From NCBI RefSeq assembly GCF_002008165.1, contig NZ_MRDM01000013.1, positions 1 through 64,000 on the forward strand: DNA of 64,000 nucleotides, read 5' to 3'. This DNA is from Rhizobium laguerreae. Lineage in GTDB: Bacteria > Pseudomonadota > Alphaproteobacteria > Rhizobiales > Rhizobiaceae. Positions 47,109-55,154 of this stretch are shown here, piece by piece. Both the position numbers and the translations under genes were made by a program. The notes beneath the pieces were generated by a model. The model ran no database searches. It was not told where the DNA came from and saw only the letters and a program-made list of their open reading frames with translations. The number at the start of each line of letters is the position of its first letter. Positions within the stretch are counted from its first letter, which is position 1.

Positions 47109-47582
47109 ATGAGGACAAACCTCGATTTCTCTCCCCTGTTCCGGTCAAGCATCGGCTTTGACCGAATGTTAAGTGCGCTTCAAGCCGGGATCGACACCGT
47201 CGATAACTGGCCGCCCTACGACATCCTCAAGACGAGCGAGGATGAATACCGCATCGAAATGGCGGTGGCGGGATTCTCCCAGGACGAACTGTCGATGACG
47301 CAGGAGCAGAACCTGCTCGTGGTCGCGGGCAGGAAGGCGGATAGCGATGACGACGTGCAGTATCTTCATCGCAGCGTCGCTCAGCGAAGCTTCCAGCGCC
47401 GCTTCGAACTTGCCGACCACGTCAAGGTCGAAAGCGCTGAACTCGTCGACGGACTGCTGATCATCGATCTGAAGCGCGAGATCCCCGAAGAAATGAAGCC
47501 GCGCCAGATCGAGATCGGAACTGGCCAGGCGCTTCCAAAGTTCGAGACCAAGCAGATCGAAGCTGAGACGCAAGCGGCTTAA
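47109..47582 (+). CDS. Small heat-shock protein Hsp20/IbpA type
   Basis: A 157-residue alpha-crystallin chaperone. The domain runs from PYDILKTSEDEYRIEMAVAG to VDGLLIIDLKREIPEEMKPR, with the E-x-x-Y-x-I-E-x-A-V-A-G and L-x-x-G-L-L-x-I-x-L signatures. The N-terminus RTNLDFSPLFRSSIGFDRML is the class A (IbpA-like) type. ATG 47109 has the best spacing to AAAGGAGG; ATG 47103 lies nearer. Holds unfolding proteins in the cytoplasm. Translation is probably temperature controlled by the leader hairpin. Confidence 0.92.
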   Translation: MRTNLDFSPLFRSSIGFDRMLSALQAGIDTVDNWPPYDILKTSEDEYRIEMAVAGFSQDELSMTQEQNLLVVAGRKADSDDDVQYLHRSVAQRSFQRRFELADHVKVESAELVDGLLIIDLKREIPEEMKPRQIEIGTGQALPKFETKQIEAETQAA

Positions 47583-47596
47583 GCCTCGAAAGGCAC

Positions 47597-47624
47597 ATCG
47601 GTGCCGGGCACGCCCGGCGCCGAT
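47597..47624 (+). other. Intercistronic hairpin between the two hsp20 genes
   Basis: A 13-base-pair stem (47597-47609 with 47612-47624, one G-T pair) with almost no loop. There is no T-tract, so it is more likely an mRNA-stability or processing element than a terminator. Confidence 0.55.
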
Positions 47625-47664
47625 ATGCGCGCTTCGCTGCTAACCAAGAGAAAGGAGAAAAGAC

Positions 47665-48174
47665 ATGAGTGTTCGTGATCTCATTCCCTGGAGCGGGAAC
47701 AACGGCCATAAGGCTCCCAGCCTTTTGCGTGATGACGATCGTGATCCGTTCCTGTCCCTGCATCGCGAGGTGAACCGATTGTTCGATGACGCATTCCGCG
47801 GCTTCGGTTCCAACTTTCCGTCGTTGACTGGCCGCAGTGGCTTTGGTGGCGGATGGCCGAACGTCGAGATCTCCGACAACGAAAAGGAGATCACGGTGAC
47901 GGCCGAGGTGCCTGGACTTGAGGAAAAGGACATCGAAGTCCTGCTCAATGACGGCGTGCTGACGCTGAAAGGCGAAAAGCACTCCGAGACCGAGGACAAG
48001 GATCGCCAGTTCTCCGAACGCTACTACGGCCGCTTCGAGCGTCGCATTCCGCTCGGTGCGGAAGTCAAGGAAGACAATATCGACGCCCGATTCAGAAACG
48101 GCGTGTTGACGGTGACCTTGCCGAAGAGTGAACAGGCGCAGTCGCAAGTCAAGCGGATCGCCATCAAGAGCTAA
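47665..48174 (+). CDS. Small heat-shock protein Hsp20, second gene
   Basis: A 169-residue alpha-crystallin protein of the other bacterial class: VRDLIPWSGNNGHKAP start, LSLHREVNRLFDDAFRGFGS, then the domain WPNVEISDNEKEITVTAEVP and FRNGVLTVTLPKSEQA with the C-terminal I-x-I near KRIAIKS. AAGGAGAAAAGAC precedes its ATG and no ROSE hairpin is present. It is 82 bases after the first hsp20, likely one transcript. Confidence 0.93.
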   Translation: MSVRDLIPWSGNNGHKAPSLLRDDDRDPFLSLHREVNRLFDDAFRGFGSNFPSLTGRSGFGGGWPNVEISDNEKEITVTAEVPGLEEKDIEVLLNDGVLTLKGEKHSETEDKDRQFSERYYGRFERRIPLGAEVKEDNIDARFRNGVLTVTLPKSEQAQSQVKRIAIKS

Positions 48175-48189
48175 CCAACCAATGAGCGA

Positions 48190-48218
48190 CCGGCGGCCGG
48201 CTTTGCGGCGGCCGCCGG
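48190..48218 (+). other. Intercistronic hairpin after the second hsp20
   Basis: A ten-base-pair stem CCGGCGGCCG/CGGCCGCCGG (48190-48199 with 48209-48218) with no T-tract. Could weaken transcription or protect the upstream hsp20 mRNA. Confidence 0.5.
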
Positions 48219-48242
48219 CATCCTTCGCCGATAGGGAGGGAT

Positions 48243-49001
48243 ATGATGATGGACGTTAACAGAGAGACCCACAACAGAGAGACGCAGAAACCAAACACGG
48301 CTGTTTCGGATACGTGGCCAGCAAATGACAACCAGCGGCAGCCTCTGTCATTCGGCCGCTCAGTATTTCCCGAGGGTGCTGTCGCCCGAATCTTCAAGCC
48401 ATCGCGCTCGGTGATGACGTCAGGCACCCCGCGAACGAAAGGTTGGCAGCTCGTCTTCGAGCGCCGTAGCGCACCGTTCATCGAGCCTTTGATGGGCTAT
48501 ACGGGTAGTACCGACACGCTCCCACAGGTTGAGCTGGAATTTCCAACCCTTGAATCAGCAATCCGTTATGCGGAGCGGCAGGGGCTGACCTACAGGGTGC
48601 AGCGTCGGGTGAATAAGCCGGCGGCAAAGCAGAGAACCCGCCGGCGAACGTACCGACCTCATGCCTTCTCCGACTCGACATTGCTACGGCTCGGCCTCGC
48701 GGCACGTCAGGAGAGCTACGGACAGGCACTGGACGCCGGGTTGCAGACCCACGATGGTCCCGCAACATGGCCATCGCCTGCTGACGTTGTCTGCGATCGC
48801 ACGCTGACGCTGCAAGCAAAGCGGACGATCCTGATGAACTGGGCCTGGACGGAGTACCTGATCGACCGGGCAATCAACGAGGGAATGTCTGAGAACGACC
48901 GGCCGTCGCGCCTTCACGAGGTCGAGCAGGCACTGCTTGACCTCGAGCGCAACGTCGAGAGGCGAGATCTTCAGCCGACGATCAACCGAGATGCCGCGTG
49001 A
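48243..49001 (+). CDS. NDUFS4-like domain fused to an unknown C-terminal domain
   Basis: A 252-residue protein. Residues about 47-125 match the ETC_C1_NDUFS4 fold (complex I 18-kDa accessory subunit): ARIFKPSRSVMTSGTPRTKG, WQLVFERRSAPFIEPLMGYT and LEFPTLESAIRYAERQGLTY. After a basic linker, residues about 140-250 form a domain seen in rhizobial proteins: SYGQALDAGLQTHDGPATW, LMNWAWTEYLIDRAINEGM and SRLHEVEQALLDLERNV. GGGAGGG precedes three successive ATG codons (48243, 48246, 48249). It lies in the heat-shock operon, not near complex I genes. A role in protecting respiration under stress is conceivable but unproven. Confidence 0.8.
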   Translation: MMMDVNRETHNRETQKPNTAVSDTWPANDNQRQPLSFGRSVFPEGAVARIFKPSRSVMTSGTPRTKGWQLVFERRSAPFIEPLMGYTGSTDTLPQVELEFPTLESAIRYAERQGLTYRVQRRVNKPAAKQRTRRRTYRPHAFSDSTLLRLGLAARQESYGQALDAGLQTHDGPATWPSPADVVCDRTLTLQAKRTILMNWAWTEYLIDRAINEGMSENDRPSRLHEVEQALLDLERNVERRDLQPTINRDAA

Positions 49002-49010
49002 GGTGGAGCC

Positions 49011-49346
49011 ATGAACCCATCTATCGTCTTCGATTGCGAGAAGATCCTGCCCAACAGGTTCGCGCTGACTATGGCTGCGGCCGCACGAAGCCGCGCCCTT
49101 TATCGAGGGGCGGAGCCGAGGCTGGATCCTTCCGATGCCTGCGTCAGCGAACTCGCGCTGCAGGAGATTGCAAGAGGCTCGTTCTCCAGCAGCGAGCTCG
49201 CACCCTTTCTGGGCGGACCGGCAGGAACAAAGCGACTTCACTCCGCCGATCCGGCCACTCACCTTCGCGGCAACGGCGAACAATCGCCGCTGCAGCACCC
49301 GTCTCCACGCCACCGGAGGCGGTTCAATGATGATGCAAACAAGTGA
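49011..49346 (+). CDS. RNA polymerase omega-like protein
   Basis: A 111-residue protein whose first 70 residues follow the RpoZ pattern: SIVFDCEKILPNRFALTMAA then AAARSRALYRGAEPRLD and LALQEIARGSFSSSELAPFL, corresponding to omega's C-x-x-x-V-x-NRF-x-L, R-A-R-x-x-x-x-G and A-L-x-E-I-A stretches. The C-terminal 40 residues are Arg/Pro/His-rich and unlike omega. GGTGGAG precedes the ATG. Being an extra copy in a stress operon it may compete with or replace omega on polymerase; that is inference. Confidence 0.65.
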   Translation: MNPSIVFDCEKILPNRFALTMAAAARSRALYRGAEPRLDPSDACVSELALQEIARGSFSSSELAPFLGGPAGTKRLHSADPATHLRGNGEQSPLQHPSPRHRRRFNDDANK

Positions 49347-49358
49347 GGAGAAACGACA

Positions 49359-49724
49359 ATGATGAAATCTCAGTCTTCGAAGGACCGTGCAGCATTCGAT
49401 ATCATCAATATCGTTGCTGGGCTGGCTCTTTTCCTGTCACCCTGGCTCCTCGGTTTCGCAACCGAGGCCTATGCTGCGTGGAACGCCTGGATCGTCGGCC
49501 TTGCCATTGCCGTGATCGCCGCCGCCGCTCTCTTCGCATTCTACGAGGCGGAAGAATGGATCAACCTCGTGCTCGGCGTCTGGGCCGTAGTGGCGCCATG
49601 GGTTCTGGGTTTCTCGGCGGTGGGCGCTGCGATGTGGGCACATCTGATTGCCGGCATCGTGGTCGCGGTTTTGGCCGCAGGCAGCATCTGGTTTACCCAA
49701 AACCACCCGCTGTCGACCACCTGA
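49359..49724 (+). CDS. SPW-repeat membrane protein
   Basis: A 121-residue integral membrane protein with four hydrophobic spans and two SPW repeats, LALFLSPWLLGFATEAYAAW and WAVVAPWVLGFSAVGAA. The family is found next to stress genes and resembles HdeD-type proteins in size and topology; function unknown. AGGAG precedes ATG 49359 (ATG 49362 is also possible). A strong terminator follows at 49734. Confidence 0.85.
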   Translation: MMKSQSSKDRAAFDIINIVAGLALFLSPWLLGFATEAYAAWNAWIVGLAIAVIAAAALFAFYEAEEWINLVLGVWAVVAPWVLGFSAVGAAMWAHLIAGIVVAVLAAGSIWFTQNHPLSTT

Positions 49725-49733
49725 GGCAAAACG

Positions 49734-49767
49734 AGCGGGCCCGGAACTCCGGGCCCGCTTCTTTGTT
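49734..49767 (+). terminator. Rho-independent terminator after the SPW gene
   Basis: A perfect 11-base-pair stem AGCGGGCCCGG/CCGGGCCCGCT (49734-49744 with 49749-49759), AACT loop, followed by TCTTTGTTT. Ends the hsp20-SPW transcript before the protease genes, at least in part. Confidence 0.85.
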
Positions 49768-49817
49768 TGCATTGGGCTGGGCGGCATTGACCTCCCGTCA
49801 AATCCAAGGAGCAAACT

Positions 49818-51203
49818 ATGTTCGATATCCTCCAGGGATTTCATAGGATTGCCGCGTCGGTCGTGATCGCCTTTGCAGCAATCCTGCTTACGATAGCGCC
49901 GGTCACCGCGCAGACGCCGGAATCCGGCACCGCTTCGGCGTCACCTCCATCTCTGGCGCCGATGCTTGAACAAGTCACGCCGGCCGTCGTCAACATCGCG
50001 GTCGTCTCCCGCGCACCGTCGCGAGACAATCCTCTCTTCAGCGATCCCACCTTCCGCCGGTACTTCAGTCTGCCGCAACAGCAACGACGATCGAGGATGA
50101 GCGCAGGATCCGGCGTCATCGTCGACGCCGCAAAAGGCTATGTTCTCACCAATCATCACGTCGTCGATGGCGGCAGTGAGATTTCAGTAACGCTGAAGGA
50201 TGGACGAGAGCTTTCGGCCAAATTGATCGGCAGCGACAAGGAAACGGACATCGCTCTGTTGCAGGTCAATGCTGCAAATCTTACCGCTATCCAGATCGGG
50301 GATTCCTATGCACTTAAGGTTGGCGACTATGTCGTGGCGATTGGCAATCCGTTCGGGCTTGGCCAGACTGTTACGTCAGGCATCGTCAGTGCGTTGGGGC
50401 GAAGCGGTCTGAATATCGAAGGCTACGAGGACTTCATTCAGACAGATGCATCGATCAACCCCGGAAACTCCGGTGGTGCCCTGGTGACGCTCGACGGCAA
50501 ACTGGTCGGCATCAATACCGCAATCCTAAGCCCCGCCGGCGCCAACGTCGGTATCGGCTTTGCTGTGCCGAGCAGTATGGCGGCGACGGTCATGAACCAG
50601 TTGATCGCGCACGGTAAGGTGGAGCGCGGTGAGCTCGGCATCGGCATTCAGGATCTGACGCCGGAGCTGGCGGAGGCTCTCGGACTCGGTGACCTCCGCG
50701 GCGCACTGATCGCCAACGTCCAGTCGGGCTCGCCGGCTGAACAGGCCGGACTGAAGACCGGAGACGTGGTCACCGCAACCGACGGACGCCCGATCGGTGG
50801 TGCGACTGACCTCAGGAACCGCATTGGCCTCATGCCTGCCGGCAGCAAGCTGAGCCTCACAGTGAAGCGCGGCGACGAGGAGAAGGTGATCACGGCCACC
50901 ATTGCAATGGACGATCGGTCATCCGCAGCTCTCTCCGGCACGCCGCTCGAGGGCGCTATGATGAGGAATGCTTCTGGCGAAGAGGCGCAGCAAGCCGGAG
51001 GCTACGGTGTGGTGATCGAAAAGGTGGCTTCCGGCAGCGCGGCCGCCGGCGCCGGCCTTCAAGCAGGTGATATGATCGTCGCGCTCAATAGAGTTCCGGT
51101 CGCTTCGGTCACCGAGCTGCAGCGCAGGATCGCCGAAAAACCTGGCGTATTGGCGCTCGAACTAGTCCGTGAGGGCGCGCGACTGCTTCTGGTCGTCCGG
51201 TAG
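49818..51203 (+). CDS. Deg/HtrA periplasmic serine protease
   Basis: A 461-residue DegP/DegQ-type protease. A signal peptide spans residues 1-31 (VVIAFAAILLTIAPVTA). The trypsin-like domain has H114 in VLTNHHVVDGG, D144 in DKETDIALLQV and S218 in NPGNSGGALV. Two PDZ domains follow (about 255-350 and 385-460), e.g. ANVQSGSPAEQAGLKTGDVV and EKVASGSAAAGAGLQAGDMI. It degrades or refolds damaged periplasmic proteins. AAGGAGCAAACT precedes the ATG. FtsH follows after 12 bases, so the two proteases form an operon. Confidence 0.94.
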   Translation: MFDILQGFHRIAASVVIAFAAILLTIAPVTAQTPESGTASASPPSLAPMLEQVTPAVVNIAVVSRAPSRDNPLFSDPTFRRYFSLPQQQRRSRMSAGSGVIVDAAKGYVLTNHHVVDGGSEISVTLKDGRELSAKLIGSDKETDIALLQVNAANLTAIQIGDSYALKVGDYVVAIGNPFGLGQTVTSGIVSALGRSGLNIEGYEDFIQTDASINPGNSGGALVTLDGKLVGINTAILSPAGANVGIGFAVPSSMAATVMNQLIAHGKVERGELGIGIQDLTPELAEALGLGDLRGALIANVQSGSPAEQAGLKTGDVVTATDGRPIGGATDLRNRIGLMPAGSKLSLTVKRGDEEKVITATIAMDDRSSAALSGTPLEGAMMRNASGEEAQQAGGYGVVIEKVASGSAAAGAGLQAGDMIVALNRVPVASVTELQRRIAEKPGVLALELVREGARLLLVVR

Positions 51204-51215
51204 GAGTAGACGGCC

Positions 51216-53072
51216 ATGGAGATGAACAGGAAGACGCGCTTCAACATCTGGTACTGGATTATCGCTTTCTTGCTTCTGGCGGCATTCCAGTCCTTTTTCG
51301 CGACTACTCACCAGATTGCGCGGATTCCCTACAGCCAGTTCGAGACGGATCTCAAGGATGGGAAGATCGCCGAGGTTGCCGTTTCCGACAATTTTATCCA
51401 AGGCCGGTACAAGGAGCCGCAGAATGAGCGCCCCTTTTTCGTCACGACACGGGTCGAGCCCGATCTGGCCGAGCAGCTCCGGCAATACGGAGTAGTCGTG
51501 ACGGGTCAGATCGAGAGCACATTCCTGCGCGATCTGCTGTCGTGGCTCATCCCCGTGGCGCTCTTTGTCGGCGTCTGGATGTTCATGATCAGGCGCATGG
51601 GCGGCGGGCTCGGCGGAGGCCTGATGCAGATCGGCAAATCGAAGGCCAGGGTCTATGTCCAGACCGACACTGGCGTGACGTTCAACGACGTCGCCGGCGT
51701 CGACGAGGCCAAGGACGAACTGAAGGAGATCGTTGATTTCCTGAAGGACACGGCGGGTTACGGCCGCCTTGGCGGGCGTATGCCAAAGGGTGTGCTTCTA
51801 GTGGGTCCACCTGGAACCGGTAAGACGCTTTTGGCGCGCGCCGTCGCGGGCGAAGCCGGTGTGCCGTTTTTCTCGATCTCCGGGTCGGAGTTCGTCGAAA
51901 TGTTTGTCGGTATCGGTGCAGCGCGGGTCCGGGACCTGTTTGAGCAGGCGCGCGCCAAAGCACCCGCCATCATCTTTATCGATGAGCTCGATGCTCTCGG
52001 CCGCGCTCGTGGGATTGGCTCCATGACTGGCGGGCACGACGAGAAGGAGCAGACGCTGAACCAGCTTCTGGTCGAGCTGGATGGCTTTGATCCCTCCACT
52101 GGCCTCGTCTTGCTGGCCGCAACCAACAGACCGGAGGTACTTGATCCCGCTCTGCTGCGTGCCGGTCGTTTCGATCGGCAGGTGCTGGTGGATCGGCCGG
52201 ACAAGTCGGGCCGACTCCAGATTCTCGGCGTGCACCTTAAGAAAGTGAAGCTCGCGGCGGATGTCTCACCGGAAAAGGTCGCCGCGCTCACACCGGGATT
52301 CACTGGCGCCGACCTCGCCAATCTCGTCAACGAGGCAGCCCTGCTCGCCACACGCCGTCGGGCGGAGGCGGTGACGATGGCCGATTTCAATGACGCCGTC
52401 GAACGCATCGTCGCCGGTCTCGAAAAGCGCAATCGGCTGCTCAATCCAAGGGAGCGTGAAATCGTCGCCTATCATGAGATGGGACATGCGCTGGTCGCCA
52501 TGGCGCTGCCCGGCGTCGATCCGGTGCACAAAGTGTCCATCATTCCCAGAGGGATCGGCGCCCTCGGCTATACCGTCCAGCGTCCGATCGAGGATCGCTT
52601 CCTGATGACGCGGGAGGAACTGGAGAATAAGATGGCGGTGCTGCTCGGTGGCCGCACGGCGGAATGGATCGTCTTTGGCCATCTTTCGACCGGTGCTGCC
52701 GACGATCTCGTTAAAGTTGCCGACATTGCCCGCGCGATCGTCACACGCTATGGCATGACTGACAAGCTGGGGCACGTGGCCCTGGAGAAAGACCGGCGCG
52801 CGTTACTGGGGGCTGATCCGCTGTATTACGGTCCGCAGGAGCGCGACTATTCCGATGAGACTGCAGCGAGGGTTGACGAGGAGATCCGCCGGATCGTCGA
52901 CCATGTCTTCGATGAAACGGTGGCGCTCCTCAGGCAGCGGCGAGAGATACTGGATCGGTCTGCAAGGCTTCTCCTCGAGAAGGAAACTCTCGATGAGCGT
53001 GAATTGCAGGTGCTTGTGGACACCGTTGAACAGCCGGGACTCGGCCCGGCCGCAACCCCACCGGTAGCATAA
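51216..53072 (+). CDS. ftsH: ATP-dependent zinc metalloprotease FtsH
   Basis: A 618-residue membrane AAA+ protease. TM1 at about 9-28, a periplasmic domain with [20 protein letters not shown], and TM2 at about 108-128 precede the AAA module: Walker A GPPGTGKT, Walker [16 protein letters not shown], and the second region of homology [20 protein letters not shown]. The zinc site is HEMGH, H420-E421-H424. It extracts and degrades membrane and soluble proteins. It is an extra paralogue beside the housekeeping FtsH expected elsewhere; slightly diverged N-terminus. Cotranscribed with the Deg protease. Confidence 0.95.
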   Translation: MEMNRKTRFNIWYWIIAFLLLAAFQSFFATTHQIARIPYSQFETDLKDGKIAEVAVSDNFIQGRYKEPQNERPFFVTTRVEPDLAEQLRQYGVVVTGQIESTFLRDLLSWLIPVALFVGVWMFMIRRMGGGLGGGLMQIGKSKARVYVQTDTGVTFNDVAGVDEAKDELKEIVDFLKDTAGYGRLGGRMPKGVLLVGPPGTGKTLLARAVAGEAGVPFFSISGSEFVEMFVGIGAARVRDLFEQARAKAPAIIFIDELDALGRARGIGSMTGGHDEKEQTLNQLLVELDGFDPSTGLVLLAATNRPEVLDPALLRAGRFDRQVLVDRPDKSGRLQILGVHLKKVKLAADVSPEKVAALTPGFTGADLANLVNEAALLATRRRAEAVTMADFNDAVERIVAGLEKRNRLLNPREREIVAYHEMGHALVAMALPGVDPVHKVSIIPRGIGALGYTVQRPIEDRFLMTREELENKMAVLLGGRTAEWIVFGHLSTGAADDLVKVADIARAIVTRYGMTDKLGHVALEKDRRALLGADPLYYGPQERDYSDETAARVDEEIRRIVDHVFDETVALLRQRREILDRSARLLLEKETLDERELQVLVDTVEQPGLGPAATPPVA

Positions 53073-53436
53073 CAATGACGCCGCTGATGGCCGGCTCGGC
53101 GGAGACTTTTGTTTTCGTTACTTCGATGGGAGCTGAAGTTTTTCCCTCTGCATCACGTCGCCAACCCGGCGCAGCCCAACCTGCAGCCCTCCCACTCGAC
53201 GGTCTCGCGGTCATCGGCAACGATGCCAACACCCCCGCGGTGCTGAGGGATTGAAGTCGAGCACCGAAAAGCTTGCCAGGAGGTCCGCGCGGCCATCAGG
53301 TATCGGGGCCATCTCTCCGATATTGCGCTGTTGATCCCTGTCCGATTGCGCACAGACGCCGACGAACGGGAACTGCCGCGCAACAGCAAGGTTCGGTCGA
53401 CTGGCATCGTACGCAGCTAAAGAAGGAGGCTCGTCA
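53073..53436. other. Intergenic region, no supported gene
   Basis: About 360 bases after ftsH without a recognised gene or clear terminator. Confidence 0.35.
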
Positions 53437-53697
53437 ATGGAGACGATCATCAAAGCTGACCCGGACGTCAGTTGGGGAGCCCCCGTGTTCGTTCGTATCG
53501 GAAATGGCTTCCTCGAGCGTATCGACGGTCCTAAGGCTGCATTGGAAGCCTTGCTCCATCGTTGGCCATCGCAATCGCAACCAGAATACGCGGCTGCAAA
53601 ATGCAGATGCTCAGACGCCATCAGACACCGTGGAGGCGCTGAGCTTGCCCGCAGGACGTTCATGGAGGCTGCTGTCGCTGCGAGGGTGCTCTCATGA
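53437..53697 (+). CDS. DUF982 domain protein
   Basis: An 86-residue DUF982 protein, matching the other copy at 11381-11647 in layout: APVFVRIGNGFLERIDGPKA, LEALLHRWPSQSQPEYAAAK and AELARRTFMEAAVAARVLS. AAGGAGG lies upstream of the ATG. Function unknown. Confidence 0.88.
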   Translation: METIIKADPDVSWGAPVFVRIGNGFLERIDGPKAALEALLHRWPSQSQPEYAAAKCRCSDAIRHRGGAELARRTFMEAAVAARVLS

Positions 53698-54135
53698 GCG
53701 TTCCTGTGGACGGTTCGGCTGCGCGGAATTTCGCGGCTTGCGGGCCGGAATCGAACCGGCTTGTCACCATAACATCAGCAAGTGCTTAATTGCCGTCCGC
53801 CGATGGATGAGTCCACGCAGTGGAAGATGTATATACCAGCCGATCTACAAAATGGCGCGAGACCTGGCCAGGAGAGACACCCTGACTTCAGCGGTTTCGA
53901 CGGCGAACAGTCGTTCGACCGCGTCCCATGCCGGATGGTCGAGAAGGACTACGAAAAAATTGTTGGAATTGCATGGTTGGCTGGTGGTCAATAGCTCCGG
54001 CATCGACCATTGCATGAGCTTGGATGAGCGGCACCGACAGCCGGCGCTGATAAACGCACCGCAAATGTGCAATGGAATCTACCTGCGTTCCACGTCCATG
54101 AAGCGGAAGAATTTCAGCCTTCGTACCCGTGCTCG
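53698..54135. other. Intergenic region with a tRNA-like 3' half
   Basis: Frames here are not supported as genes. On the minus strand 53760-53744 forms a perfect T-arm, GCCGG-TTCGATT-CCGGC, followed by CCGCAAG that can pair with CTTGCTG 20 or so bases upstream of the arm. The D-arm and anticodon arm are absent, so this is at most a tRNA remnant. Confidence 0.35.
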
Positions 54136-54372
54136 TCAACCAGCGCCGGAGGTTTCCGCGTCTATCGGACCGGACCGCGGGCAAAGGCGCTTAGTCAAGT
54201 CCTGGAAGAGAGTATCTCGGGAGGAGTACTGGACGAGGTCGATGGCAAGGGTCAGGGCGCGACGGCCTTCGTTACTATCGATCTCGCAGTCGTTCTTTGT
54301 ACACCACTGCCGAACCGCGGTGATGACGAGCTCGATGTCTTGATCGGGCAATGAAATGAGGGACTGAAGCAT
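54136..54372 (-). CDS. Small helical protein, distant relative of the 54447 gene
   Basis: A 78-residue protein from ATG 54370-54372, preceded by GGAGG seven bases upstream. DQDIELVITAVRQWCTKNDC and ALTLAIDLVQYSSRDTLFQD align position by position with the VLSDAVRTWCRHNHA and AAVDLYNQGHRTREELVTLL regions of the next gene upstream, so the two are tandem diverged paralogues, 74 bases apart on the same strand. Function unknown. Confidence 0.65.
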   Translation of the reverse strand: MLQSLISLPDQDIELVITAVRQWCTKNDCEIDSNEGRRALTLAIDLVQYSSRDTLFQDLTKRLCPRSGPIDAETSGAG

Positions 54373-54446
54373 TTCTATGCCTCCAAGATCCGATAGGAGC
54401 GTCTTGTCACCCTCTAGTGTCAGGCCAGGAGAGGAGACCGATATCA

Positions 54447-54695
54447 CTAGTGGTGAGACGTGGACGACGGCGCGTTGACCTTCAGCGAGTCGGGGCTATC
54501 AAACCTAGTGATCAACAGCGTGACCAGTTCCTCGCGCGTCCTGTGTCCTTGATTATAGAGGTCGACCGCCGCGCTGCAAAGCAACTGCATTGATTGTTCC
54601 GTTGGCGTGGCGTGATTATGCCGGCACCAGGTCCGAACAGCGTCCGAAAGCACGTTCACGTCTTCTATCTGGAGTGAGAGATTGAAGTTCGCCAT
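54447..54695 (-). CDS. Small helical protein of a duplicated rhizobial family, copy B
   Basis: An 82-residue near-copy of the gene at 26493-26741: MANFNLSLQIEDVNVLSDAV, RTWCRHNHATPTEQSMQLLC, DLYNQGHRTREELVTLLITR. AAGGAGG precedes the ATG at 54693-54695. The duplicated DNA extends a little beyond the gene on both sides. Two predicted helices with a Trp-Cys/Tyr core are the only visible structure. Confidence 0.78.
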   Translation of the reverse strand: MANFNLSLQIEDVNVLSDAVRTWCRHNHATPTEQSMQLLCSAAVDLYNQGHRTREELVTLLITRFDSPDSLKVNAPSSTSHH

Positions 54696-54913
54696 ATCAT
54701 CCTCCTTGAGCCTCGCAACAGCTCGCCCGGATCGCGATAAGAACCGTAGTGCATCAACCTCCCAAGGCCAACCATCCGTGCGGTTGCGGACAGTTGCCGG
54801 CGGCGACATGGCATAGTGGCGAACGCGTTACCGATGTTGTTGCTTTGGCCGCGACAGACAGGCAAAATGAACAGGCTATCCTGCCGGCCACGCCGGGCTG
54901 TGAAGGATTTCGA

Positions 54914-55153
54914 ATGCCACGCTTCTACTTCAACATTCTGTCTGAAGCAGGCTCGCTCGACGACTGGGAAGGAACCGAGCTTGCTGATCTGGAGGCCGCT
55001 CGTGTTGAGGCGGTGCGTGATGCTCGCGCATTGATGAGCAGTGCCGTGCTCCTCGGACATGACATTTCGTCAAGAAGCGTCGAGATCAGAAACGAAACAG
55101 GCGATATCCTGCTCGTATTGCCTTTTTCGGAAGCGGTTAAGCGAGTGGGCTAA
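54914..55153 (+). CDS. DUF6894 family small protein, copy 5
   Basis: A 79-residue protein: MPRFYFNILSEAGSLDDWEG, then EAARVEAVRDARALMSSAVLL, and SSRSVEIRNETGDILLVLPF. ATG 54914 has AAGGA seven bases upstream; 55 upstream codons are open but unlike the family. Its stop lies one base from the stop of the convergent Crp/Fnr copy 4. Confidence 0.85.
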   Translation: MPRFYFNILSEAGSLDDWEGTELADLEAARVEAVRDARALMSSAVLLGHDISSRSVEIRNETGDILLVLPFSEAVKRVG

Positions 55154-55154
55154 T

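Noticed and set aside
53273..54343. 356-codon plus-strand frame
   Set aside because: It overlaps the DUF982 gene in another frame and the two small minus-strand genes; no domain is visible.
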